Below, piece after piece: positions 1-6,457 of a DNA stretch of 7,890 nt. Made by a program: the position numbers and the translations under genes. A model generated the notes under the pieces. That model ran no database searches and was not told where the DNA came from. It saw only the letters and a program-made list of their open reading frames with translations. The stretch's first letter is position 1, and each line of letters starts with the position of its first letter. The stretch is from JADZGC01 sp964613485 (GTDB taxonomy: Bacteria > Patescibacteriota > Saccharimonadia > CAILAD01 > GCA-016700035): contig CAZTHB010000030.1 in NCBI GenBank assembly GCA_964613485.1, forward strand, positions 1 to 7,890. Reading direction: 5' to 3'.

Positions 1-1157
1 GAAAATTTATGTTGAGTGTCGCTTTCGGACAAGCAAAATATTACACCGACAATTTGCGAGAAAACATTTTGCGCGGTATACGGCAAAAGATACGCCGTGG
101 TGAATTATCGGCAAAAGCTCCAATCGGCTATTTTAACGAGCCACGACTTCGCACGATTGAGCCGGACAAAAAGACATATGCGAAAGTGAAAGAATGTTTG
201 GAGGCTTTTGCTACGGGACAATTCACGCTCACTGGTATTCAGCGCAAAATGTTTTCTGTCGGCTTGGTTGGCAAGACCGGCAAGCCCCTCGCCCTTGCGT
301 CCGTTCAGCATATTTTGAAAAATCCTTTTTACTACGGACATTTTCAATATCGTGGCGAGGTGCATGCCGGATCGCATAAGCCAATGATTTCAAAGAAACT
401 TTTTGACAAAATCCAAGTGGCGTTGGTGGCAAACGGAAAACCCCGCAAAAAACGAGGGCCAAAAGATTTTCAGTTTTTAGGTTTTGCTACTTGTGGGGTA
501 TGTGGCTATGCCATAACCGCCGAGCGGCACATCAAGAAAAGTGGTTTGAAGTTTGTCTATTATCGTTGCACCCACAAGAGCAAAACTGTGCAGTGTACTG
601 AAAATCGCTTTTTGCGGGAGGAGGCGTTAGTCGAGCAAGTGAAAACGCTCTGTCAAAAAGTTTCTTTGCCGGACGAATGGCGGGCCAATTTTTTGGCTCG
701 CTTAAACGGCGAACAATCGGAATCCCGCCAGTCGTCCGACCTTTTCGTTCAAAATCTCAAAACTGATATTTCCGCCATTACAGCGCGTTTGAAGCGCCTT
801 ACAGACGCATATCTTGGCGAGGCGTTAGAGCTTTCAGAATATACCGAGCGCAAGAACGCGCTGATGTCGGAAAAGAAGTCGCTGGAGGAAAAATTGAGTG
901 ATTTTGAACGAAAAGGCAATCATTGGCTCGAACTCATGCGAAACTGGATTATTGAGGCCAACCAAGCCGAAAATCTCATCAAACAAGAAAATCTTTCGGG
1001 GATGAAAGATTTTCTTGTGGACATCGGCTCGAACCGCCGCGTAGCGGCGGGAATGCTCTTGGCGGATTTCAAAATGCCTTGGCGGGACTTGGCGGAACTG
1101 CCAGCCCAAGCCCGCGCCTTTGGCGCGGGCGCGGTCAATTCTGATGCAAATCAACTT

Positions 1158-1169
<12 letters not shown>
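1..1169 (+). CDS. Large serine recombinase, C-terminal part (5' end outside window)
   Basis: The reading frame is open through the left edge (codons for K-F precede the first Met at 9), so the N-terminal catalytic resolvase domain with its nucleophilic serine lies upstream and cannot be checked. The visible part starts at the end of that domain (FGQAKYYTDNL, residues 6-16 counted from the Met at 9). A Recombinase DNA-binding domain follows at about 35-145. A zinc ribbon has Cys162, Cys165, Cys187 and Cys196, and a charged coiled coil spans about 250-305. This order is that of site-specific integrases that join attP and attB in mobile elements. The TAG stop (1167-1169) lies inside the 3' end of a tRNA-Ala on the other strand, which suggests the element integrated at that tRNA. 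Two GC-rich palindromes sit in the C-terminal coding region. Family assignment is firm; intactness and activity are unknown. Confidence 0.93.
1034..1050. repeat. GC-rich palindrome inside recombinase gene
   Basis: CCGCCGC and GCGGCGG form a perfect 7-bp inverted repeat around the triloop GTA. It is read through in frame, encoding part of NRRVAAG. It stands out from the AT-richer coding sequence around it. It may be a small palindromic repeat of the kind scattered through bacterial genomes, but only one copy of this sequence is seen here. Confidence 0.6.
1110..1130. repeat. Second GC-rich palindrome in recombinase gene
   Basis: GCCCGCGCC and GGCGCGGGC form a perfect 9-bp inverted repeat around TTT, read in frame as part of ARAFGAGA. 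It lies about 30 bases before the tRNA-Ala and the end of the recombinase gene. It has the same form as the palindrome at 1034-1050 (GC-only arms, three-base loop) but a different sequence. Confidence 0.65.
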
Positions 1170-1234
<65 letters not shown>

Positions 1235-1247
1235 ACAACTATATGCC

Positions 1248-1319
1248 CATAGAGGCTGGTGCGTTGTGTTAGATATGCATGCAAAGCACGACATCTTACT
1301 CAAGCACTAGCCTCGTATG
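1248..1319. other. Long bulged stem-loop upstream of tRNA-Ala
   Basis: CATA plus GAGGCTGGTGC (1248-1262) pairs with GCACTAGCCTC (1304-1314) and TATG (1316-1319). This gives 15 pairs with one G-U wobble and a single bulged G at 1315, enclosing 41 bases. Inside, on the minus strand, AGAT/ATCT encloses a small hairpin GTGC TTT GCAT. It matches no RNA family I can name. It lies just 5' of the tRNA on the tRNA's coding strand, so it could be part of the tRNA precursor leader or belong to an integration junction. A separate 6-bp hairpin (CATAAT/ATTATG, 1325-1344) follows. No coding sequence is visible in 1235-1407. Confidence 0.6.
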
Positions 1320-1370
1320 AACCACATAATTTTGCCTGATTATGGAGATTTTATCAAGTAAATAATAGAA

Positions 1371-1401
1371 CCGGCGGCACCCCACAAGGGGGTACCACCG
1401 G
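1371..1401 (-). terminator. Rho-independent terminator-like hairpin
   Basis: On the minus strand a GC-rich stem of 11 pairs with two mismatches closes on a 5-base loop (arms 1371-1383 and 1389-1401). It starts 7 bases after the stop codon of the 111-residue gene. The following minus-strand sequence TTCTATTATTT is T-rich but interrupted. It most likely ends transcription of that gene before the tRNA. Confidence 0.65.
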
Positions 1402-1407
1402 CATGCG

Positions 1408-1743
1408 CTAGACGGCGACGAGCTGTGAGCCCGTCGAGGTTTCGCGCGAGGTGCCACTGGGCGTGGCAGTGCGGCGAGGCCGACGCCTCGACACCGGAGG
1501 TGCGCCCTCGATGCTGCTCCCCACCCGAAGGCGGTTCTTCAGCTCGAAACCGATCCAGTGCGAGATGCTGCAGAAGGCCGGCAGCCGCTTGGTCTTGATG
1601 GGGAAGGGGTACGTGTCCGTGTAGTCCCAGAGGACCTTACGGCTCTGTCGGCAGAAGGTGCACTGCCGAGCATCACGACGGCGCTCGCGAATGGTCGGAC
1701 CCCCGGGCGTATTCACCCACTTCCAGTCTTTGGCCAATGTCAT
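1408..1743 (-). CDS. Small basic protein with putative zinc-binding cysteines, unknown function
   Basis: A 111-residue protein I do not recognise. Cys28-x2-Cys31, Cys58 and His62 (C-x2-C-x26-C-x3-H) could form a single zinc site. The N-terminal half is aromatic and basic; the last 35 residues are rich in Arg, Ser, Thr and Pro and look disordered. I chose the ATG at 1743 because AAGGA (1752-1748) sits 4 bases upstream. An in-frame ATG at 1761 lacks a ribosome binding site and would add six residues. The gene has its own promoter (1791-1819) and terminator (1371-1401), so it is monocistronic. Codons are strongly biased to C or G in third position, unlike the neighbouring obgE and recombinase genes. 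A nucleic-acid-binding role is a guess from charge and cysteines only. Confidence 0.65.
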   Translation of the reverse strand: MTLAKDWKWVNTPGGPTIRERRRDARQCTFCRQSRKVLWDYTDTYPFPIKTKRLPAFCSISHWIGFELKNRLRVGSSIEGAPPVSRRRPRRTATPSGTSRETSTGSQLVAV

Positions 1744-1790
1744 CACTTCCTTGAGGTACATGAGGTCAGACCCTGTGTCTAACAGGAGCT

Positions 1791-1819
1791 AAAATAGCAT
1801 ATATATTGACAAAAGTCAA
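1791..1819 (-). promoter_or_regulatory. Sigma70-type promoter with palindrome over -35
   Basis: On the minus strand, -35 TTGACT (1819-1814) and -10 TATTTT (1796-1791) are 17 bases apart. The -35 is one arm of an inverted repeat, TTGAC TTTT GTCAA (1819-1806), a possible operator. Transcription would start near 1784. The early transcript can form the hairpin CCTGT/ACAGG (1786-1772) ahead of the 111-residue gene. The promoter begins 3 bases after the methyltransferase stop codon. Confidence 0.6.
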
Positions 1820-1822
1820 TTA

Positions 1823-2374
1823 TTATCGTTGAGCTGTGAGCACCACGTGCTTCTGCGTGTGCTTCAGCGTCTCGCAAGCTCCAAACACCTGCTCGAGCGC
1901 TCGCTTAACCCATGGCTTCAGTCGAGCTTCGACAACAATTACCAGCCCCCCGCCTTCACTAAGGCGCACATAGCTTTCGCGAATCATCGACTCCACCACC
2001 TCGCGACCACGGTGTGTCGGCGGGTGCGATACGATTAGATCATAGTGAATGTCGTCATCGAGATCCTCGAAGCCTGTGCTTGGCGTAAGCGTAATATTCT
2101 GCAGGCCATTAGCCTCGATGTTCGCTCGAGTTGCTTTGATAGCACTCATGTCGCTATCGAGCATAGTCACCTTTGCCTGAAGGTCCCGAGCTGCCAACCA
2201 CAGCCCCATTGCACCCCAGCCGCAACCCCAATCCAGGACTTGTTGGTACTTCTTATCAACAATTGACTCTAAGAGAAGCTGCGTACCTTTATCCAGGCCT
2301 TTCGGCGAGAACAGATCCGGGCGAGTAACAAAATCGATACGCGTGCCGCCGATCATGAAGTACTGGCCTACCAT
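1823..2374 (-). CDS. RsmC-type SAM-dependent methyltransferase
   Basis: A 183-residue class I methyltransferase of the RsmC/MTS family, whose members methylate guanine N2 in rRNA (RsmC acts on 16S G1207). The N-terminal hallmark LFSPKGLDKGTQLLLE (21-36) is typical. SAM-binding motif I is VLDWGCGWGAMG (46-57), and the acidic motif II lies in MLDSD (71-75). Motif IV, normally NPPF-H, reads SHPPTH (116-121), so the usual Asn is His and the Phe is Thr. The length fits the single-domain form; E. coli RsmC is about twice as long because of an N-terminal duplicate domain. The ATG overlaps the end of obgE by 7 bases, with ribosome binding site AAGGAG (2385-2380) inside obgE, so the two are co-transcribed and probably coupled. 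Its exact rRNA target cannot be read from sequence. Confidence 0.88.
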   Translation of the reverse strand: MVGQYFMIGGTRIDFVTRPDLFSPKGLDKGTQLLLESIVDKKYQQVLDWGCGWGAMGLWLAARDLQAKVTMLDSDMSAIKATRANIEANGLQNITLTPSTGFEDLDDDIHYDLIVSHPPTHRGREVVESMIRESYVRLSEGGGLVIVVEARLKPWVKRALEQVFGACETLKHTQKHVVLTAQR

Positions 2375-3630
2375 TCAAGCTCCTTACCGCCGATAATCAA
2401 ATGAGTTTGCCCAGAATCAATGCCATGCTGGTCGAGCTTCTTATACACACCCGCACGGGTCAAGATGCGCTTCAGCCGATCAACCGCGGCTTGATTATCG
2501 AAGTTCGTTCGTGCGGCCCAACGTTCGGCCACGCGACCCTTAATGATGACACGATCTTCGCCCTCGCGATCGAGATACCAATCAGCCACATCATCCATCG
2601 TTATTTCTGTCTCCTCCAGATCAGCTTCGGCTTCGAGCATCGGAGCGTTCGCTACTGCTTGTGCCAAGCGTGCCATCAATGCGTCTAAGCCCTCGTGCTC
2701 TTGTGATGAGAGGTGAAGTATTTCGGTATGCTTAACCCCAGCCGCTCGCGCGAGCTTCTTGGTCTGCGCACCCACCAACTCTTCATCAATAAGAGTGGTC
2801 TTCGTCAGCGCCACCACTTGCGGCCGATCTGCCAATGTCTCGCTATAGGTGCGTAATTCATTCATCAGCACACCATACGTACCGGCCGGATCACCACTTG
2901 CGGCATCGATCATAATAAGCAGCACACGCGTGCGCTCGATGTGCTTCAAAAACGTATCCCCCAAACCCTTGCCAGCACTCGCGCCTTCGATCAGGCCTGG
3001 AATGTCAGCCACAACGAATTCATGCTCATGATAGCGCGCCACGCCCAGTTGTGGAGTGAGGGTTGTAAAGGGATAATCGGCGATTTTCGGCTTAGCACTC
3101 GAGACAACCGATAGAAGTGTCGATTTGCCAGCATTTGGCAGACCCACCAAACCAACATCAGCCAGTAGCTTAAGTTCGAACGTAACTTCATACGCATCTC
3201 CTGGTTCACCAAGCTCTGCAAAGCGTGGTGCCTGATGAGTAGCAGTGGCAAAATGAGTATTCCCCAAGCCCCCACGGCCACCGCGAGCAATTATCTCCTC
3301 CTGGCCGTCTGTAGCGAGATCAGCCACGACGCGGTCATCGATACGCACGAGCGTACCGGGCGGCACGATAAGTATAAGATCAGCACCGTTCTTGCCATGA
3401 CGCATATTGCCGCCGCCAGCACCGCCGTCATCAGCCTTCCACTGATTGACCGTACGATACTTCGCTAGCGTGCTCGAATTATGCTCGGCACGTACGACAA
3501 CATTACCTCCGCGACCACCGTCGCCACCATCAGGTCCACCCTTAGGTTGGTGTCGGCTGCGCAGGAAGCTGGCTCGTCCATCGCCACCCTTACCGGCAGC
3601 GACATGTATCATTATTTCATCAACAAACAT
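2368..3630 (-). CDS. obgE: Obg family GTPase (ribosome assembly / stress)
   Basis: A 420-residue Obg/CgtA GTPase, which binds the large ribosomal subunit during assembly. The glycine-rich Obg domain occupies about 1-157, with typical stretches such as GGPDGGDGGRGGNV (31-44). The G domain shows G1 GLPNAGKST (163-171), G2 YPFTT (186-190), G3 DIPGLIEG (209-216), and G5 near SSQ (308-310). The C-terminal OCT domain spans about 345-420. Length is normal. The G4 motif, usually NKxD and responsible for guanine recognition, reads TKTT (276-279). The start MFVDEIMI fits the family. No ribosome binding site precedes it, and a good promoter lies only 8 bases upstream, so the mRNA is probably leaderless. 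It leads a two-gene operon with the methyltransferase, which its 3' end overlaps. Confidence 0.97.
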   Translation of the reverse strand: MFVDEIMIHVAAGKGGDGRASFLRSRHQPKGGPDGGDGGRGGNVVVRAEHNSSTLAKYRTVNQWKADDGGAGGGNMRHGKNGADLILIVPPGTLVRIDDRVVADLATDGQEEIIARGGRGGLGNTHFATATHQAPRFAELGEPGDAYEVTFELKLLADVGLVGLPNAGKSTLLSVVSSAKPKIADYPFTTLTPQLGVARYHEHEFVVADIPGLIEGASAGKGLGDTFLKHIERTRVLLIMIDAASGDPAGTYGVLMNELRTYSETLADRPQVVALTKTTLIDEELVGAQTKKLARAAGVKHTEILHLSSQEHEGLDALMARLAQAVANAPMLEAEADLEETEITMDDVADWYLDREGEDRVIIKGRVAERWAARTNFDNQAAVDRLKRILTRAGVYKKLDQHGIDSGQTHLIIGGKELEW

Positions 3631-3633
3631 ATT

Positions 3634-3662
3634 TTGACATTCTACCCGAAAAATGGTATTTT
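3634..3662 (+). promoter_or_regulatory. Promoter of the three-gene membrane protein operon
   Basis: -35 TTGACA (3634-3639, consensus) and extended -10 TGG TATTTT (3657-3662) have a 17-base spacer. Transcription would start near 3669, giving a leader of about 31 bases to the ATG at 3700. The elements overlap those of the obgE promoter on the other strand, so polymerase cannot occupy both at once. Confidence 0.65.
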
Positions 3663-3667
3663 GGCAA
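3639..3667 (-). promoter_or_regulatory. obgE promoter (leaderless)
   Basis: On the minus strand, -35 TTGCCA (3667-3662) and -10 TAGAAT (3644-3639) have a 17-base spacer; each is one mismatch from consensus. Transcription should start near 3632, two bases before the obgE ATG at 3630, leaving no room for a ribosome binding site. It occupies the same DNA as the divergent plus-strand promoter at 3634-3662. Confidence 0.65.
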
Positions 3668-3699
3668 TCGGTTCTTGTACCTACGAGAGTAAGGAAGCT

Positions 3700-4206
3700 A
3701 TGAAAATCCTCCTACAAATTTGCTTGTATCTAGTAGCGAGCTTGTTTGCCTACGGCGCAATGACCCCCTTGCGGGCGGTGCTAAATCTGTCTATGGGCAA
3801 TTCGAATTTCTTGCAAGATCTTCCAGTAAACGCACCGATCGCCCCTGGTCAAGAGAAACTGGTCAAGCAGAGCTTCGCCGTCTTCTATTCCGCCGGGCTG
3901 ATCTTGATAGGACTTGTCTGCTCGCTCATATGCTTCGGTGTCGTTCAGCTATCGGCCTATAGCGGCAGTGCGGCCGTCATGCTCGCTATCCTGCTGGCAC
4001 ATGCTGCTTTGGATTCAATCGGGACTGTTGCTGAAGAGAAATACTCGATCAAAAAGAGTCGCTTTGCACCTATTTCTCTTAAGATGTTGCCGCAGCTCGA
4101 CCTGATGTCAAAATGCACCTATACGCTGAGTCGCATACTCGCGTTCAGTGTCATGTTCTGGTCGTTTTGGACATTTATCGGCTGGGAAGTGATTACCCGA
4201 CCATGA
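3700..4206 (+). CDS. Four-helix membrane protein, unknown function
   Basis: A 168-residue protein I do not recognise. Predicted membrane segments lie at about 2-24, 58-84, 90-108 and 146-165; two small polar loops (about 25-57 and 109-145) lie on one side. I chose ATG 3700 because AAGGA (3691-3695) precedes it by 4 bases and a strong promoter ends at 3662; the frame is open further upstream, but only antisense to obgE. It is first in an apparent operon with the 38- and 102-residue membrane proteins. The loop at 109-145 is basic (EEKYSIKKSRF) and probably cytoplasmic. Membrane location is well supported, function is not. Confidence 0.8.
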   Translation: MKILLQICLYLVASLFAYGAMTPLRAVLNLSMGNSNFLQDLPVNAPIAPGQEKLVKQSFAVFYSAGLILIGLVCSLICFGVVQLSAYSGSAAVMLAILLAHAALDSIGTVAEEKYSIKKSRFAPISLKMLPQLDLMSKCTYTLSRILAFSVMFWSFWTFIGWEVITRP

Positions 4207-4255
4207 CTGCAAGGTACCTCCGGCCGTATTGGCCTCAGATCAGGCAGGTGCGATC

Positions 4256-4372
4256 ATGAGCAATTTTGGATGGCTACTCATTCCGATCAGCATCTTCGCT
4301 GTCACGCCAACCGTGATGCTAGGCATCAGAAATACCATTCGTGGGCTCCGCGAGAAGCATGGTCGATCATGA
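4256..4372 (+). CDS. 38-residue single-helix membrane microprotein
   Basis: A short ORF, MSNFGWLLIPIS..., ending in RGLREKHGRS. A hydrophobic segment at about 4-23 is followed by a positively charged tail, so the C-terminus is probably cytoplasmic. Ribosome binding site AGGTG (4246-4250) lies 5 bases upstream of the ATG. Its TGA overlaps the ATG of the next gene (ATGA, 4369-4372), the usual sign of translational coupling, which is the best evidence that it is real. It starts 49 bases after the 168-residue gene. It could be a small subunit or regulator of its neighbours. Confidence 0.6.
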   Translation: MSNFGWLLIPISIFAVTPTVMLGIRNTIRGLREKHGRS

Positions 4373-4677
4373 TGACCGTGATCGGCTACATCATGTGGTA
4401 CCTCTGGAGTGCCGCGATCATCCTCATCGGCTATCGACTGTTTGAGTGGGCCAGACACAAAGGCTCAACCGACAACTACCCAGCACCGGACGAGCCGGAA
4501 CAGCTCACGCCCGAGACTGTCGCAGCCTGGAGCAAAGAGCTGCGCGTCGTGCAACGCAAGATGATGCTCAATGCACTGATCTGGTTACTCCCAACCACCT
4601 CTGGGGTGTCCATCATGATCATCGGTGCAATTGGTATGATCTTCCCCATCCTCGCTACCGTTCGCTTCACAAGCTAA
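4369..4677 (+). CDS. Two-helix membrane protein, unknown function
   Basis: A 102-residue protein with membrane segments at about 4-24 and 68-98, joined by a polar, Pro- and Glu-rich loop (about 31-66). I chose the ATG at 4369, which overlaps the TGA of the 38-residue gene; a second ATG follows immediately at 4372. The frame is open further upstream, but that part only overlaps the 38-residue gene out of frame. It ends 8 bases before a strong terminator and is the last gene of the operon that starts at 3700. I recognise no family. Confidence 0.75.
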   Translation: MMTVIGYIMWYLWSAAIILIGYRLFEWARHKGSTDNYPAPDEPEQLTPETVAAWSKELRVVQRKMMLNALIWLLPTTSGVSIMIIGAIGMIFPILATVRFTS

Positions 4678-4685
4678 CCAAGCTA

Positions 4686-4716
4686 CCCTACATAGCCAGA
4701 CTATGTAGGGCTTTTT
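4686..4716. terminator. Strong bidirectional terminator
   Basis: CCCTACATAG (4686-4695) and CTATGTAGGG (4701-4710) form a perfect 10-bp stem with loop CCAGA, followed by C and TTTTT on the plus strand. It ends the 3700-4677 operon. The plus-strand T run overlaps the stop codon (4717-4715) of the convergent 109-residue gene, so the hairpin also lies directly after that gene; on the minus strand its tail (TAGCTTGGTT) is weaker. Confidence 0.88.
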
Positions 4717-5044
4717 ATTGTTCGTCGTTCGTAGCTGGCTCTTGATTTGCGCTTGCCTTGCGCGCCGCTCGAGCCTTCCGGGCTTGCCATAGAGCCGAGA
4801 TCATCAGAATAATACCGAGTGAAATCGTTGTCGCCACGATTACCTCGATAGTAGTCAACCCAATCTTAGCTGGCACATATGGATTGCAGGTCAGAGAATT
4901 ACCCGCGCCCCCATCTGGCATGCAGCTCATGAAATAAATATCTTGTGCTGGCCGAAGCCAAGCCAGCCAGAGCGCAAAATATATAGCGAGCTCAAAACCA
5001 ACTAAAAACGCCGTTACGAAGAGGCGATAGAAGAATTTCTTCAT
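4715..5044 (-). CDS. Two-helix membrane protein with loop cysteine pair, unknown function
   Basis: A 109-residue protein. Membrane segments at about 8-30 and 62-85 flank a loop with Cys41 and Cys53, which the positive-inside rule places outside the cell, where they could form a disulfide. The tail (86-109) is basic then acidic. The N-terminal MKKFFYR fits a cytoplasmic start. No ribosome binding site precedes the ATG; an extended -10 lies 8 bases upstream, as at obgE, so the mRNA may be leaderless. It follows the LysM-CHAP gene on the same strand. Predicted disulfide and topology are inference; no family recognised. Confidence 0.75.
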   Translation of the reverse strand: MKKFFYRLFVTAFLVGFELAIYFALWLAWLRPAQDIYFMSCMPDGGAGNSLTCNPYVPAKIGLTTIEVIVATTISLGIILMISALWQARKARAARKASANQEPATNDEQ

Positions 5045-5052
5045 ATGCCGCT

Positions 5053-5080
5053 ATCATATCAGCGTTTTTAAGTTTTGCAA
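5053..5080 (-). promoter_or_regulatory. Promoter of the 109-residue membrane protein gene
   Basis: On the minus strand, extended -10 TGA TATGAT (10-hexamer 5058-5053) and a weaker -35 TTGCAA (5080-5075) have a 16-base spacer. Start of transcription is expected about 1-2 bases before the ATG at 5044, giving a leaderless mRNA. Confidence 0.45.
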
Positions 5081-5097
5081 GCACGAGCAAGTCGTGC
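5081..5097 (-). terminator. Hairpin after the LysM-CHAP gene
   Basis: GCACGA and TCGTGC form a perfect 6-bp stem with a 5-base loop, 6 bases after the LysM-CHAP stop codon. No real T run follows on the minus strand, so termination is probably partial. It directly abuts the -35 of the next gene. Confidence 0.35.
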
Positions 5098-5103
5098 AAT
5101 CTC

Positions 5104-6123
5104 CTAATAGATGTACTTGAAGTGACTTGCGTCAGTTGTGCGGTAGCTCACGCGACCCCAGCCGCCGCCATTGCCCCAGAAGTTCATTTCTGACACGGTG
5201 ACGGTACCATTGCCGACACTCTCAACGAAGGCGACGTGGTTACCACGCTCCCAAGCAACAGCGCCTGGGCGTGGTGTAGTCCCCACAGCATACCCTGCGG
5301 CCTGCGCATTGTAGTACCACGAGCTAGCATTACCCCAGTTTGACGGTACCGAGCGGCGACCTGCTACATACCAAGTACAGTAGCCGTACGAGTAGCCATT
5401 TGCGCCACCTGAGAAGCTCGCGAGTGTGCGAGTAGCTGGCTTAGCAACCGCCACACGACTCACTACGCTCGGCTGAGGAGCTGGCTTCACACCATCAGGG
5501 ATGATAATCTTCTGCCCTGCAGCGAGTGGCTTCCCTTCCAGCTGATTGTAGGCATCTATTAAGTTTGCGCTGGCTTGGTACGTCTGTGCGAGTCCATCGA
5601 GTGATTCGTCGCCCTTAGCGGTATACAAGATACCATTGACCGGCAAAACGATCAGCTCTTGGCCTGGCTTGAGCGTTGCATCTTCCGTAAGATTGTTCGC
5701 CCAAAGTAGCGTATCGGAAGCAACACTAAACTGACCAGCGATCGTACTAATCGTATCGCCCGATTTGATCTTGTAGCTTGTGATGCCGCGCTTGGTAGCG
5801 GCAGCTGTTGCGATTGGTGAGGACTTCGAAAGGAAACCATCACCAGTCGTAGCAAGCTGCATTTTGCCTGCGGCATCATCGGCTGCGGCCTTAATATCTG
5901 GCGCTATAACAAGCTGAATCTGATCTGCGAGAATCGCGCCTGCAGCCAATGTAGTCTGTTGGTCAGAGTCTTGCCCGCCGAGCTTAGAGCTCGAGACACG
6001 CAGGCTATCTGCCTGGATCTTGCCAGCAGTACCTATGATGGTAATGACCGCAAGCAGCAGCACGTGAGACGCATAGCGCCACACCCCACCATCTTGTATT
6101 GAATGTATAACCTTTGCCGGCAA
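5104..6123 (-). CDS. Secreted LysM-LysM-CHAP peptidoglycan hydrolase
   Basis: Cell wall amidase/endopeptidase of the NlpC/P60-like CHAP class, carried by two peptidoglycan-binding LysM repeats. Numbered from the TTG start: a membrane segment or uncleaved signal at about 17-35; LysM 1 at about 115-161 (YKIKSGDTISTIAGQF); LysM 2 at about 165-211; a linker; and CHAP from about 240 to 339. The catalytic Cys249 is in YGYCTWYVA, His296 is in GNHVAFVE, and Glu312 is in SEMNFWG. It should act outside the membrane in wall remodelling or division. The start is uncertain. TTG 6123 has a poorly spaced AAAGGG, and the frame is open to a TAG at 6285-6283 with no ATG, GTG or TTG. An ATT at 6279 preceded by AAGGG at a 7-base spacing would add 52 residues. 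Its promoter is probably at 6603-6631. Confidence 0.92.
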   Translation of the reverse strand: MPAKVIHSIQDGGVWRYASHVLLLAVITIIGTAGKIQADSLRVSSSKLGGQDSDQQTTLAAGAILADQIQLVIAPDIKAAADDAAGKMQLATTGDGFLSKSSPIATAAATKRGITSYKIKSGDTISTIAGQFSVASDTLLWANNLTEDATLKPGQELIVLPVNGILYTAKGDESLDGLAQTYQASANLIDAYNQLEGKPLAAGQKIIIPDGVKPAPQPSVVSRVAVAKPATRTLASFSGGANGYSYGYCTWYVAGRRSVPSNWGNASSWYYNAQAAGYAVGTTPRPGAVAWERGNHVAFVESVGNGTVTVSEMNFWGNGGGWGRVSYRTTDASHFKYIY

Positions 6124-6457
6124 GCCCTTTAGGCCTGCGGACAGCTGCTGAGCAGCATGAATGCCATGATTGTTTTGGCTATTCGGTTGAGTTTTTGTAT
6201 GAGAAGAAGTCGGTGCTACCCCCGAAGCAGTCGCGAGACGCTTTGCCCCAAATGGGAGGCTCTGGCTTATTCTACTAATACGCTATCCCTTTTGCGCCAG
6301 CTATTGATTGAAACGGGATGAAGTGGTGTTACCCACCTCGCGCCAATCCGCTGTATATTGCGCATGAGTTACTGTGCGTTCTTTCGTCTTCTCGAAACTT
6401 ATTGTGGCCTCAAGAACATAAGACACATCGACCTTTATTACTTATATGAATTGAGCG

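Noticed and set aside
3232..3256. Another CTGATGA on the plus strand, antisense within obgE
   Set aside because: The following bases do not form a stem II closed by GAA, and no cleavage-site partner exists. Other CTGATGA copies on the minus strand (inside obgE and near 4800) fail in the same way.
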